A DNA stretch of 42,541 bases from contig SVHD01000019.1 of NCBI GenBank assembly GCA_015056015.1, positions 1 through 42,541 on the forward strand. The letters run 5' to 3'. How positions within the stretch are numbered: the first letter of the stretch is position 1; the number at the start of each line of letters is the position of its first letter. Below the pieces are notes generated by a model, which ran no database searches, was not told the DNA's origin, and worked only from the letters and a program-made list of their open reading frames with translations. Below are positions 1 to 6,441 of this stretch, piece by piece. This stretch comes from Clostridiales bacterium (lineage in GTDB: Bacteria > Bacillota > Clostridia > Christensenellales > Aristaeellaceae). Position numbers and translations under genes: made by a program.

Positions 1-120
1 ATAACAGCTGCCATCCGGTCCGCGCCAGTCATTGCCGATCGTCGCGTTGAATGCTTTCTTGTAAAACTCAACAGCAGTCTTGCTGTTTTTCACATACATC
101 TGCATCAGGGTTCTTTTCAT
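1..120 (-). CDS. VOC (glyoxalase/bleomycin-resistance fold) family protein, partial
   Basis: Only the first 40 codons lie in the window; the gene runs off the left edge. The visible N-terminus starts MKRTLMQMYVKNSKTAVEFY and continues KKAFNATIGNDWRGPDG, which has the spacing of the first beta-alpha unit of VOC proteins of the PhnB-like/glyoxalase type (a strand, then a helix with an 'A-EFYKKAF' pattern). A good ribosome site (GGAGG) sits 6 bases before the ATG. VOC proteins are cytoplasmic metal-dependent enzymes or drug-binding proteins; the substrate cannot be told. A 28-base near-copy of this start codon region occurs in inverted orientation at 3660. Confidence 0.7.
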   Translation of the reverse strand, partial: MKRTLMQMYVKNSKTAVEFYKKAFNATIGNDWRGPDGSCY

Positions 121-180
121 GATGTACCTCCTACATACAGTTGCAGCGTGCTCCCATCTGACATAACAAATCGGGTTGTG

Positions 181-351
181 TTATTTCTTTTTCTTGTTAC
201 GATAGATAATGAGCGCCGCTATAGCCACAACTATTATTCCAACGCAGCCGACAATCGCCAGCCAATTTGTTTGGGAGGCTAAAAATATAGCGGTAGGTCC
301 ATCGGCACCACCAATAATCCCAATAGTTGCAGGCTCATTACTGCTTATCAT
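181..351 (-). CDS. 56-aa membrane microprotein carrying an OadB-like GGADGPT motif
   Basis: The protein is 56 residues: MISSNEPATIGIIGGADGPT, then AIFLASQTNWLAIVGCVGII and a basic tail ending RNKKKK. Residues 10-22 (GIIGGADGPTAIF) closely match a signature of the beta subunit of sodium-pumping decarboxylases (OadB/GcdB/MmdB), where the Asp lies in the ion path. A full beta subunit has about 370-430 residues and many membrane helices; here only this motif and one helix (about 29-50) remain. The ribosome site GAGG lies 7 bases upstream, so it looks translated. It is 21 bases downstream of another small membrane gene on the same strand, suggesting an operon. Function unknown; a stand-alone microprotein or a decayed fragment are both possible. 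Confidence 0.6.
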   Translation of the reverse strand: MISSNEPATIGIIGGADGPTAIFLASQTNWLAIVGCVGIIVVAIAALIIYRNKKKK

Positions 352-372
352 ATGAACACCTCATTCCTCTAC

Positions 373-627
373 TTACAGGCTGTCAGTCTTCCTCATAGCA
401 CAATAGATCATCTGCGCAATACCAGCCAAAATCAGGGCAATAGCCGCAGCAATGACAAACGGCATAGAAACTTCATAATCCCGAGGAGAATAGCTGCCTG
501 CAGCAGCGGCTTGATAAGCCACGCGTCCAAGGACTGGCATCACATTTTGGATCATGCTATGGGCACATAGCAGCAGCATACCAAGGATGATCTCAATACT
601 GCCAAGAATATAGGTTGTCTTCTTCAT
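373..627 (-). CDS. 84-aa two-helix membrane protein of unknown function
   Basis: The 84-residue protein begins MKKTTYILGSIEIILGMLLL and has a second hydrophobic stretch at about 54-76 (SMPFVIAAAIALILAGIAQM), so it is predicted to be a two-helix inner-membrane hairpin with a soluble link of about 30 residues containing a GSYSPRDYE turn. The start is supported by AAAGGAG 7-8 bases upstream. It precedes the OadB-motif microprotein on the same strand by 21 bases, so the two are probably cotranscribed. No family is recognised with certainty. Confidence 0.6.
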   Translation of the reverse strand: MKKTTYILGSIEIILGMLLLCAHSMIQNVMPVLGRVAYQAAAAGSYSPRDYEVSMPFVIAAAIALILAGIAQMIYCAMRKTDSL

Positions 628-796
628 GATGTTGTTCTCCTTTATAATTCGAATTATATAATGACTCGATAGCGAAGTCTGAGATATTCCTTCCTCCTAA
701 GCAGCCCTGAATATGCGGCAAGGTCTGATCAAAGTCCAAATGATCAGAAGGCCCGGTTGTAATCGTGCCATCAACGGACATCAGCAGAAACGCAGA

Positions 797-895
797 TCAT
801 CTAAAACTTAAATCAGAAAATGGGGCATGTCCATATCCAAGCATGAAGAGTACACTCAATAGAATAATTGCTATGCCCTGTAGTTGCTTTTTCAC
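797..895 (-). pseudogene. Short membrane peptide; reading frame interrupted by an in-frame TGA
   Basis: A GTG start at 893-895, with AAGGAG 9 bases upstream, opens VKKQLQGIAIILLSVLFMLG followed by YGHAPFSDLSFR and a TGA stop (797-799). The same frame then stays open for 67 more codons down to 593 (SAFLLMSVDGTITTG...), overlapping the start of the next gene. The first 20 residues look like a single membrane helix. Either this is a 32-residue membrane peptide, or a longer small membrane protein with a nonsense change (TGG to TGA would give SFRWSAFLL). The broken surroundings favour decay. Confidence 0.35.
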
Positions 896-899
896 ACAC

Positions 900-1442
900 T
901 CAATCTCCTTGTTTGGATGTTTGCGTTGTTTTAACCAAATTCAACCCAAACACACCGCCATCAAACACAATCTCGTTACCGTCTGCATCCTTATAGAACG
1001 ACACCTTTTCCGTTTCGATCAGCTCAAAGCCCAAGGATTTGAGAAGCGAAACAGAGGGCGTGTTATTGATAGCAGTGCCTGCGGTCAGCCTTTTAATGCC
1101 AAGCTCACGCATATAGTCAATGAGCGCCAAATGACTTTCCTTTGCGTAGCCCTTGCCGTGATATGCGGAGTGGAAGCAATAGCCGATCTCGTGTCCGTTC
1201 TCTCGAATGTTAAAGGCTATGTATCCGATCACGGCATCGTCAAGGCAAACGGCAAAAAACATATGCTCGGTGCCGCTGTTCGCCGCTGCCCATTTTGCAA
1301 TTCTCGGCTGAACATCCGCATCATCGGTGATGTGTGGCTTGTCGTACTGCGAAAAGCTTCTCAAAGGCCTTTTCTCGCTTCCATGGAATCGCACCGTCTG
1401 AAGTAAAGAAGGGTAGGAGCGTGCTGGAATTTTTCCATCCAT
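900..1442 (-). pseudogene. GNAT-family N-acetyltransferase, 5'-truncated
   Basis: From about residue 60 this is a typical GNAT fold of the RimJ/RimL-like kind: FFAVCLDDAVIGYIAFN (strands 4-5), GYCFHSAYHGKGYAKES (the acetyl-CoA pyrophosphate loop, Q/RxxGxG-like HGKGYA), then TAGTAINNTPSVSLLKSLGF, the classical 'N..S..ll.klGF' helix. These enzymes acetylate amines of proteins, amino acids or drugs. The expected N-terminal strand and helices ('ETERLxLR') are missing: the first 25-30 residues are encoded by DNA that, read on the other strand, is part of an AraC-type regulator. The gene therefore probably lost its 5' end by a deletion and no convincing ribosome site is seen at 1442. Activity is doubtful. 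Confidence 0.6.
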
Positions 1443-1477
1443 TCACAATAAACATTTCAGTGCAGGGAGGTTACAGC
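1340..1477 (+). pseudogene. C-terminal remnant of an AraC-type helix-turn-helix domain
   Basis: In frame with the downstream protein, this stretch reads KSFSKAFSRFHGIAPSEVKK followed by GRSVLEFFHPFTINISVQGG. 'SFSKAFSRFHGIAPSEVKK' is the second recognition helix and closing segment of an AraC/XylS DNA-binding domain, and the following 'F.P..I.I.VQGG' is the linker usually seen in regulators with a C-terminal effector-binding domain. The first half of the DNA-binding domain is absent; upstream DNA belongs to the divergent GNAT gene. The remnant may still be read from a GTG at 1334, but translation more likely starts at the ATG at 1478. Confidence 0.55.
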
Positions 1478-2578
1478 ATGGCAAAGAAATTGATTGACGA
1501 GTTCCACTGGCGCGGAAACGCGCTGCACAAAAACGAGAGCATGAGCGATCAGGAGCGGTATGACGAGCTTATCAACTGGGCACGCAAGGCACGAGGCAAG
1601 AACCCCAACGTATTCGACAAACTGACCGAGTGGCTGTTGGATGATATGGAATGGAGCGAGGAGCAGCTCGCTCAGAACCGGCAAATCCTGATGCAGGGTA
1701 TTCTGGCTCGCTTCAAAGAGCAGAACGCGCAGCTGCGCACTAATCTCCTTGAACTACGCTCCACCGGTCTGGTAAACGAGGCGGTATTCAAGGCGCTTGA
1801 TCGGTTCGATGAAGAGCTGTCCGGCGTTTCTATCGACCCAAATTTGAAGGACGTCGTGTCCCTCGTATTCAGCGACTTTTCCGTTATGCTGGACAGAAAA
1901 ATCAGAAAAGTAATTGCAGGCGACAAATCCGGCCCCGCAGGCGTCGATACGATTAGCTTCTATGGCTACATCAACTGCCTCAAGGACTGCGACGCGCAGG
2001 TGCAGTGGTCACTATTCATGCCGGACACAGTCAAGCGTCAGCAGAATGGCTTTATGGTAAAGAGCTTCGAATATATGAAGGCTCCTGCCATGCGCTTCAT
2101 TGGCCGGGAAGGTGCCGATCTTGAGGAAATTGAGAACCGAAGAAAACTCTTTGCTGTACTGGATGGCATGAGTGATTACGCTTCTGATATCACGACAGAT
2201 GTCTTGTTTCTGCACCATCATGGTCAGTGTGTTGACGTTGCTCCGTGGCATATGCTCTGGGGACGCTTCATGCAGCCAGATGCGCCTGTGCCAGATGGAT
2301 TTGAGTATATTGATCTCGTTACCGAGAACGACGGCGGAACTGGCGTGCCCTTTCTGTCTCAGTACGCTTATACCACCTTCTCCGGCGATGCGGAAGCCAT
2401 GCATCGTGAAGAGGGCTACGATGTCCACGGCATGTACGACGTCACCCGCAATATCATCCTCGGTCAGGGTGTGATGATTCCCTATCCCCATAAATACTGG
2501 ACGGCTGAAGTTTTCCAGAACGGTTTTGAGAAGCCCGGAACGGCATATATGTTCAGCGTTGATCTGGACGCGCAGTAA
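1478..2578 (+). CDS. GyrI-like effector-binding protein (C-terminal part of an AraC-type regulator)
   Basis: From the ATG at 1478 (GGGAGG 7 bases upstream) the product has 366 residues. Residues 1-200 are helical and charged, with no family I can name. Residues about 200-365 (FMVKSFEYMKAPAMRFIGRE ... WTAEVFQNGFEKPGTAYMF) have the two-repeat pattern of GyrI-like/AraC effector-binding domains, which bind small molecules or, in GyrI, gyrase. The frame continues upstream into an AraC DNA-binding remnant without a stop, so the ancestral gene encoded a complete regulator. As it stands it lacks half of its DNA-binding domain, so regulation by DNA binding is unlikely. It is followed by two more GyrI-like genes, suggesting repeated duplication of one domain type. 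Confidence 0.55.
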   Translation: MAKKLIDEFHWRGNALHKNESMSDQERYDELINWARKARGKNPNVFDKLTEWLLDDMEWSEEQLAQNRQILMQGILARFKEQNAQLRTNLLELRSTGLVNEAVFKALDRFDEELSGVSIDPNLKDVVSLVFSDFSVMLDRKIRKVIAGDKSGPAGVDTISFYGYINCLKDCDAQVQWSLFMPDTVKRQQNGFMVKSFEYMKAPAMRFIGREGADLEEIENRRKLFAVLDGMSDYASDITTDVLFLHHHGQCVDVAPWHMLWGRFMQPDAPVPDGFEYIDLVTENDGGTGVPFLSQYAYTTFSGDAEAMHREEGYDVHGMYDVTRNIILGQGVMIPYPHKYWTAEVFQNGFEKPGTAYMFSVDLDAQ

Positions 2579-2668
2579 GTCACCCTTTCGGAAGCATATG
2601 ATTGTCGCAGCAAATGTGAATCAAATGAAGACTACGCTTATACATACGCTCAATCAAGGAGACGGATT

Positions 2669-3166
2669 ATGCAAAGCATTAGAATTTATGAAATTCCGGA
2701 CTGCAGGATGGTATCATCCGGCGTGGGGATGTTTGGCGACGGCACTTTAGAGAAATTTGAGAAATGGCTTTCCATGCAGCCGCGAGGGATATATCCGAAG
2801 GATTTTCTGTATTGGGACAGTTCATCCGATGAAAAGCAGGGCTTCAATTGGCTGTATGTGTATGAAGAAGGAATGAGCGTGCCCGACGAATTTCCCATCG
2901 TGAATTTTCATGGCGGACTGTATGCAGTCGCAACAGATATCGACCAAAAAACCAACAAGGAAGTCATGGATTCGGAGCTAAATATCTTTTTGATAGACAA
3001 CGGGTTTGAGCGCGATACATCGCGTCCGGAACTCGGAAATATCATCACAAGCCCGCATGCGAAAGAAACGCTAGGATATGAGCAGATGAACTACTGGTTT
3101 CCTATCCGAAAAAATCACGAAGGAGTTGATGAACATACGCTGCGTTTCCGAAATCCGACCCTTTGA
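2669..3166 (+). CDS. Stand-alone GyrI-like small-molecule-binding protein
   Basis: The 165-residue protein begins MQSIRIYEIPDCRMVSSGVG and contains WLSMQPRGIYPKDFLYWDSS and FNWLYVYEEGMSVPDEFPIV, a layout matching the GyrI-like fold: a strand with 'CRMV.SG', a helix, an aromatic-rich strand with 'FNWLYVYEE', then 'GLYAVATDID'. AAGGAG precedes the ATG by about 8 bases. No signal peptide or DNA-binding segment is visible, so it is probably a cytoplasmic ligand-binding protein. Its last 38 bases overlap the next gene, which encodes another protein of the same fold, indicating translational coupling. Confidence 0.6.
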   Translation: MQSIRIYEIPDCRMVSSGVGMFGDGTLEKFEKWLSMQPRGIYPKDFLYWDSSSDEKQGFNWLYVYEEGMSVPDEFPIVNFHGGLYAVATDIDQKTNKEVMDSELNIFLIDNGFERDTSRPELGNIITSPHAKETLGYEQMNYWFPIRKNHEGVDEHTLRFRNPTL

Positions 3167-3656
3167 AGAGATTCTTGAAATCTATCGTCTCCCAGCTTTC
3201 CGCATCATCGGCGTTGAAGCACGTTCGGGCGGCACACTCGGCAATACAGCGCCAGCCCTGTGGGACAGCGTTTTCAAAAGTGGTAAGGATCAAACATTGC
3301 GTTCGCTCCCCTCGCTCATACCTGAATCGCTTATGGGCTGGACCTGCGAGCATGATCCCGAAACCGATACCTTTGTCTACATGGTCTGTACAATTACACC
3401 TGCCGGAACGGAGGTGCCGGAAGGTTTCACTTTCCGTGACTGGCCAGAGACACTATGCGCAAAGGGGCTCTTTGGTGAAGATGTAGGAAAAACTTGTGAA
3501 CGCATAAAGCCGTTGGGATACACTATAAACTGGGATATCTGCCCATGGAACGCCGAATTACATATGGACGAAGAGAAAGCAAATCCTCCAAAACAAAGTA
3601 AAACCCCGTGGCATTGGCTGGTGCCAGTCAAGCCTGGCACACAAGAACGGAAATAA
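3129..3656 (+). CDS. Second stand-alone GyrI-like effector-binding protein
   Basis: From the ATG at 3129 the product has 175 residues (a TTG at 3126 is an alternative start; AGGAG lies directly upstream, slightly too close). It starts MNIRCVSEIRPFEEILEIYR and shows PAFRIIGVEARSGGTLGNTA near the N-terminus, FVYMVCTITPAGTEVPEGFT in the middle and TPWHWLVPVKPG at the end, the pattern of GyrI-like/AraC effector-binding domains ('p.fr.iG' and 'Y.vC...... vP.Gf'). It overlaps the preceding gene by 38 bases. With that gene and the truncated AraC regulator it forms a run of three related ligand-binding domains. Ligand unknown. Confidence 0.6.
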   Translation: MNIRCVSEIRPFEEILEIYRLPAFRIIGVEARSGGTLGNTAPALWDSVFKSGKDQTLRSLPSLIPESLMGWTCEHDPETDTFVYMVCTITPAGTEVPEGFTFRDWPETLCAKGLFGEDVGKTCERIKPLGYTINWDICPWNAELHMDEEKANPPKQSKTPWHWLVPVKPGTQERK

Positions 3657-3659
3657 AAA

Positions 3660-3688
3660 ATGAAGAGAACCCTGATGCAGATATATAG
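3660..3688 (+). pseudogene. 28-base remnant of a VOC gene start
   Basis: The bases from 3660 read ATGAAGAGAACCCTGATGCA then GATATATAG, encoding MKRTLMQIY before diverging. The VOC gene at 1-120 begins with almost the same bases (MKRTLMQMY) on the opposite strand. The match then stops abruptly and an in-frame stop follows. This looks like the tip of a second VOC-type gene left after a deletion. Confidence 0.4.
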
Positions 3689-3750
3689 AGTTGGGTTACG
3701 CACGAATAACGCGTAATATTTCTGTAATAGTCAATACGAGACACACACGG

Positions 3751-3825
3751 AGTGCTCAGCGTATGGACGGCACAAATGGGACTCATGACACAACCCATGA
3801 CACAGGATTTCGCAAACCCTTATAA
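3751..3825 (+). pseudogene. Possible C-terminal tail of a tyrosine integrase
   Basis: An open frame ending at the TAA 3823-3825 encodes ...SAQRMDGTNGTHDTTHDTGF and then RKPL. A Thr/His/Asp-rich tail of this kind next to a tRNA 3' end is, from memory, typical of clostridial phage/ICE integrases. The rest of the gene is missing upstream, where the frame reads nothing recognisable. The assignment rests on the tail composition and on the adjacent attachment-site-like sequence, so it is tentative. Confidence 0.3.
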
Positions 3826-3852
3826 ATCAAGGGGTTTGAGGCTTGTGTCAAG

Positions 3853-3878
3853 AGGTTCAAGTCCTGTTTCCCGCACCA
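3853..3878 (+). mobile_element. tRNA 3'-end fragment, probable attachment site (attR-like)
   Basis: The bases AGGTTCAAGTCCTGTTTCCC then GCACCA form the T-loop (TTCAAGT), the 3' half of the T-stem (CCTGT), a 7-base acceptor strand (TTCCCGC) and an encoded ACCA tail. The 5' acceptor strand GCGGGAA, D-arm and anticodon arm are absent upstream, and the 5' T-stem reads AGAGG where ACAGG would be needed, so identity to a real tRNA starts only inside the T-stem. A class II (Leu/Ser-like) tRNA fits. Such partial tRNA ends are left at the far end of elements that integrate into tRNA genes; the element would be everything to the left. Confidence 0.6.
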
Positions 3879-3908
3879 AGCACTTGCGAAAGCAAGTGCT
3901 TTTTCTTT
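3879..3908 (+). terminator. Intrinsic terminator behind the tRNA end
   Basis: AGCACTTGC-GAAA-GCAAGTGCT is a perfect 9-bp stem with a GNRA-type tetraloop, followed by a T-run. It is probably the native terminator of the tRNA gene whose 3' end is retained here. Confidence 0.8.
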
Positions 3909-3979
3909 TGCAAAATGCCTTTGAAATAGAAGCACAGCAGGAGAAAGCAATGCGGAAGCGGCGGCCCTGGCGGCAGCAC

Positions 3980-4010
3980 AAAAAAGCCCGGTTCAAATGA
4001 ACCGGGCTTT
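3980..4010 (-). terminator. Terminator of the secernin-like peptidase gene
   Basis: On the minus strand a 13-bp perfect stem (AAAGCCCGGTTCA with its complement, 2-base loop) is followed by six T. It lies 44 bases after the stop of the minus-strand peptidase gene. Confidence 0.8.
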
Positions 4011-4053
4011 CATCATGCTGATTTGAAAATCTGCATCTTCCTTCGGAATATCA

Positions 4054-5430
4054 TTATTTGAGCAATTCCAGCTTCGTCCGCTGCATGTAGGCTTCCAGGA
4101 ATTCCTTCCGGGGCCCGAAAAGGCCGCCCGCCTGCCGGATATCATCGCTGATTTCCTTGGCAAGCTGCTTGATCAGCTGCATCGCCTCGGCCGTGCAGGC
4201 TTCGGTAAGCTGCGCCAGATTCTGCAGGGCCGCTTCCTTTTCCCCTTGCTGCATCAGATTCCGGGCGCATTGCTCCATGCTTTCGGCGCGGGCGTGGAAG
4301 TCCTCGTCCAGTCTGCGCAATGCGGCCCTTGCGGAAACGCCATACCGGCCTTCATCCACGCTGATCAGCATGGCCAGCCGTTCGGTTTCCCACCACAGAG
4401 AATCTTCGCGGTAAAATTCTCCGGCGTTTTTCATGGCATCGGGCACATCGCCCGCCCAATACACCGGAATGAAAACGGAACAGCAGGGCATGGAGGCGGA
4501 ATAGCGGGAAACAGGGCCCAGCAGATCATCCCAATGGCACAGCAGGGAAGCGGCGGTCTGGGAACTATCCCAGGTCATGGCGTGCATACAGATGGAGACA
4601 AAGCCGCCGTAGCAGGCGCCAAAACGGGGCTCAATGATTTCGCCTTCAAAATGATCCCGCAGGATTTTTTTGGCATTGGCCATATCCAGGGGCTTTTGAT
4701 GGGCGCTGATCAGTTTTTTCAATCTGCGGAAACGAGGCGTGGATTGGCTCTGCCGCAGGGCGGGCAGGGTATAGGCCTTGGCAAAATCCAAAGGCTCGTC
4801 GGGGCGCAGCCAGCGGCGATTCCGGGCGTATTCCTCCAATTGATCAGAGCAGAGCGTGTAATCCGTGCCAATGCTGTAGCAATTGGAAATAGCGGCCCAA
4901 TCCGTGATTTTTTTGGCCGCCCATTGCCGGCCGGCGGTTTCCAGCAGCCAGATTTCCTCCTTGTCCACCAGCAGGAAGGAATTTTCATATCGGCGATCAA
5001 AAAGCGGGCTGGCATTGGCGTTTTGCCCGTATTGCGTAAGCAGCGCGGTGATCACATCCACGCCTTTCCGGGCCGTATCTGCCCGTTCCAGGGCCAGGCG
5101 GAGCAAATCCATGCCCAGCAGCCCTTCTTCCTTTTCGCCTTCGCAGCGGGAACCCTCTGCCTCATTGCCGATGATCAGGCCGCATTCATTCACGCCCATT
5201 TCAAAGCCCCAGATCCAATAGGGCCGGGAGCCAAGAACGGTATAGGTTTTTTCTGCCTGGGGGATGGTCAGATGGGTGCATTTTACCGTTTCGCCCTTCT
5301 CATGAACGCCGCCGGGAAAAAAGGACAGGGGCTGCGCTTCACCCAGAGGGCGATCGCTGTTTTTGGCCAGAAAATTTTGATTCCCGGTAAAAAATTCTTT
5401 TGTCAGGGCAAAGGTATCGCAAGAGAGCAT
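4054..5430 (-). CDS. Secernin-type C69-family dipeptidase
   Basis: The 458-residue protein begins MLSCDTFALTKEFFTGNQNF; 'CDTF' at position 4 is the N-terminal nucleophile signature of secernins and C69 dipeptidases, Ntn hydrolases in which Cys becomes the catalytic N-terminus after removal of the first residues. Supporting motifs are FLAKNSDRP (20-28), WIWGFEMGVNECGLIIGNEA (72-91, the 'N.G..iGNEa' core) and the 'LVDKEEIWLLETAGRQWAA' strand region (153-171). No signal peptide is seen, so it acts in the cytoplasm, probably on imported dipeptides. Length fits the family. The start is supported by AAAGGAGGA and by a consensus promoter. It stands alone between two terminators. Confidence 0.85.
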   Translation of the reverse strand: MLSCDTFALTKEFFTGNQNFLAKNSDRPLGEAQPLSFFPGGVHEKGETVKCTHLTIPQAEKTYTVLGSRPYWIWGFEMGVNECGLIIGNEAEGSRCEGEKEEGLLGMDLLRLALERADTARKGVDVITALLTQYGQNANASPLFDRRYENSFLLVDKEEIWLLETAGRQWAAKKITDWAAISNCYSIGTDYTLCSDQLEEYARNRRWLRPDEPLDFAKAYTLPALRQSQSTPRFRRLKKLISAHQKPLDMANAKKILRDHFEGEIIEPRFGACYGGFVSICMHAMTWDSSQTAASLLCHWDDLLGPVSRYSASMPCCSVFIPVYWAGDVPDAMKNAGEFYREDSLWWETERLAMLISVDEGRYGVSARAALRRLDEDFHARAESMEQCARNLMQQGEKEAALQNLAQLTEACTAEAMQLIKQLAKEISDDIRQAGGLFGPRKEFLEAYMQRTKLELLK

Positions 5431-5482
5431 GAAAAAAATCCTCCTTTTTGCTGGGGAAATACAGTGAATATTACTGTGAAGA

Positions 5483-5512
5483 ATTATAACAGCAAAGCGA
5501 TTTTTCTGTCAA
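5483..5512 (-). promoter_or_regulatory. Consensus sigma-A promoter of the peptidase gene
   Basis: Minus strand: TTGACA (5507-5512), 18-base spacer, TATAAT (5483-5488), about 53 bases from the start codon. Just downstream, 5461-5477 holds the dyad ACAGT-N7-ACTGT, a possible operator. Confidence 0.8.
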
Positions 5513-5522
5513 GGAAAGGGGC

Positions 5523-5551
5523 TTGAATGCGCCGAAGAAAAAGATTATAAT
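5523..5551 (+). promoter_or_regulatory. Promoter of the secreted protease-fold gene
   Basis: TTGAAT (5523-5528), 17-base spacer, TATAAT (5546-5551), 32 bases before the start codon at 5584, with the ribosome site AGGAGAGGGG between. It is close to, and divergent from, the peptidase promoter. Confidence 0.65.
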
Positions 5552-5583
5552 ACATATGATCACAACAGGAGAGGGGATTCACG

Positions 5584-6276
5584 ATGAAAAAAAGAATTGC
5601 TGCCCTGGTGCTGGCGCTCTTGCTGACGGCGCTGCCCTTGACTTCCCTGGCGGGAACCTTTCAGGAAAGCCATGCCATTGCCTATATGGAAAGCCGCTTT
5701 ACCTGCGGCTGCAGCCGCGGCGGCACCGGCACCATGATTGGCCGCTTCGGCCTGATTACGGCGGCCCATAATCTGTATTGCCATCAGCATGCCAAGCCGC
5801 TGCAATACTGCAATTTCTATTTTGGCGCCAAATCGGCGGGCAGCTGCTGGTATCAGTATACGGGCCGCTTCAATTACAAGGTTTATGATACCTTCGTTAA
5901 TGGCTATTCCTCCAAAAATGATATCGGCTATGTAATTTTTGAAACGCCGGTGGGGGATGAAACGGGCTGGTTTGCCTGCCGGGTGGGCGATGATCATTAT
6001 CTGAATGAAGAATTCACCCATGTTTATTCCTATGATAACAAGCGGCATCTGGACGCCCTTTTTGAAATCCAGTATGTGCTGGACAGCTACCAGATTTACT
6101 GGAACGGCTGGCTTTCCGGCGCGGAGGGCGGCCCGGTCTATTTCTGGAATGAGGGCATGGAATATCCGGAAGTGATTGCTGTATATACCTCTCACGATAA
6201 CCAGGGAAATGGCTATGGCCGGCGATTGACCCAGAATGTATTCAATGATATGCGGGCGGAGGGCGCCTTCAACTGA
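5584..6276 (+). CDS. Secreted trypsin-like (S1) fold protein lacking the catalytic serine
   Basis: The 230-residue protein has a signal peptide (MKKRIAALVLALLLTALPLT, cleavage near SLAG, residue 23). The chymotrypsin-fold landmarks are GTGTMIGRFGLITAAHN with His62, KNDIGYVIFE with Asp113, and SGAEGGPVYFW at 178-188. The last should read G-x-S-G-G-P; here the nucleophile position is Glu181 (codon GAG), so the charge-relay triad is incomplete. Six cysteines (41, 43, 66, 76, 88, 132) could form disulfides. The family resembles extracellular glutamyl endopeptidase/V8-like proteins. It is monocistronic, with its own promoter and terminator. It is probably an inactive binding protein, or one that uses another chemistry; a sequencing error is unlikely, as two base changes are needed to reach Ser. 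Confidence 0.7.
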   Translation: MKKRIAALVLALLLTALPLTSLAGTFQESHAIAYMESRFTCGCSRGGTGTMIGRFGLITAAHNLYCHQHAKPLQYCNFYFGAKSAGSCWYQYTGRFNYKVYDTFVNGYSSKNDIGYVIFETPVGDETGWFACRVGDDHYLNEEFTHVYSYDNKRHLDALFEIQYVLDSYQIYWNGWLSGAEGGPVYFWNEGMEYPEVIAVYTSHDNQGNGYGRRLTQNVFNDMRAEGAFN

Positions 6277-6283
6277 TGATAAG

Positions 6284-6309
6284 GCGGCGTGATGATCACG
6301 CCGCTTTTT
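6284..6309 (+). terminator. Terminator of the protease-fold gene
   Basis: GCGGCGTGA-TGA-TCACGCCGC, a 9-bp perfect stem with 3-base loop, followed by five T, 8 bases after the stop codon. Confidence 0.85.
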
Positions 6310-6441
6310 GCGTGCATGAAAAATGATAAAAAACTGTAAAAACAGGCGGATTGATGATAAAATCTCATATTTTTTCTCCTCTGCGAATGAATTATAATAA
6401 TAAAAAACGGGATCAATCCATGATCGGAAAGGGAGAAATAT

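Noticed and set aside
593-895. Selenocysteine readthrough at the in-frame TGA
   Set aside because: No stem-loop of SECIS type directly after the TGA and no known selenoprotein similarity; nonsense mutation or a true stop is simpler.
3751-3878. Complete tRNA gene at this site
   Set aside because: No 5' acceptor strand, D-arm or anticodon arm can be found upstream; only the T-arm and 3' acceptor remain.
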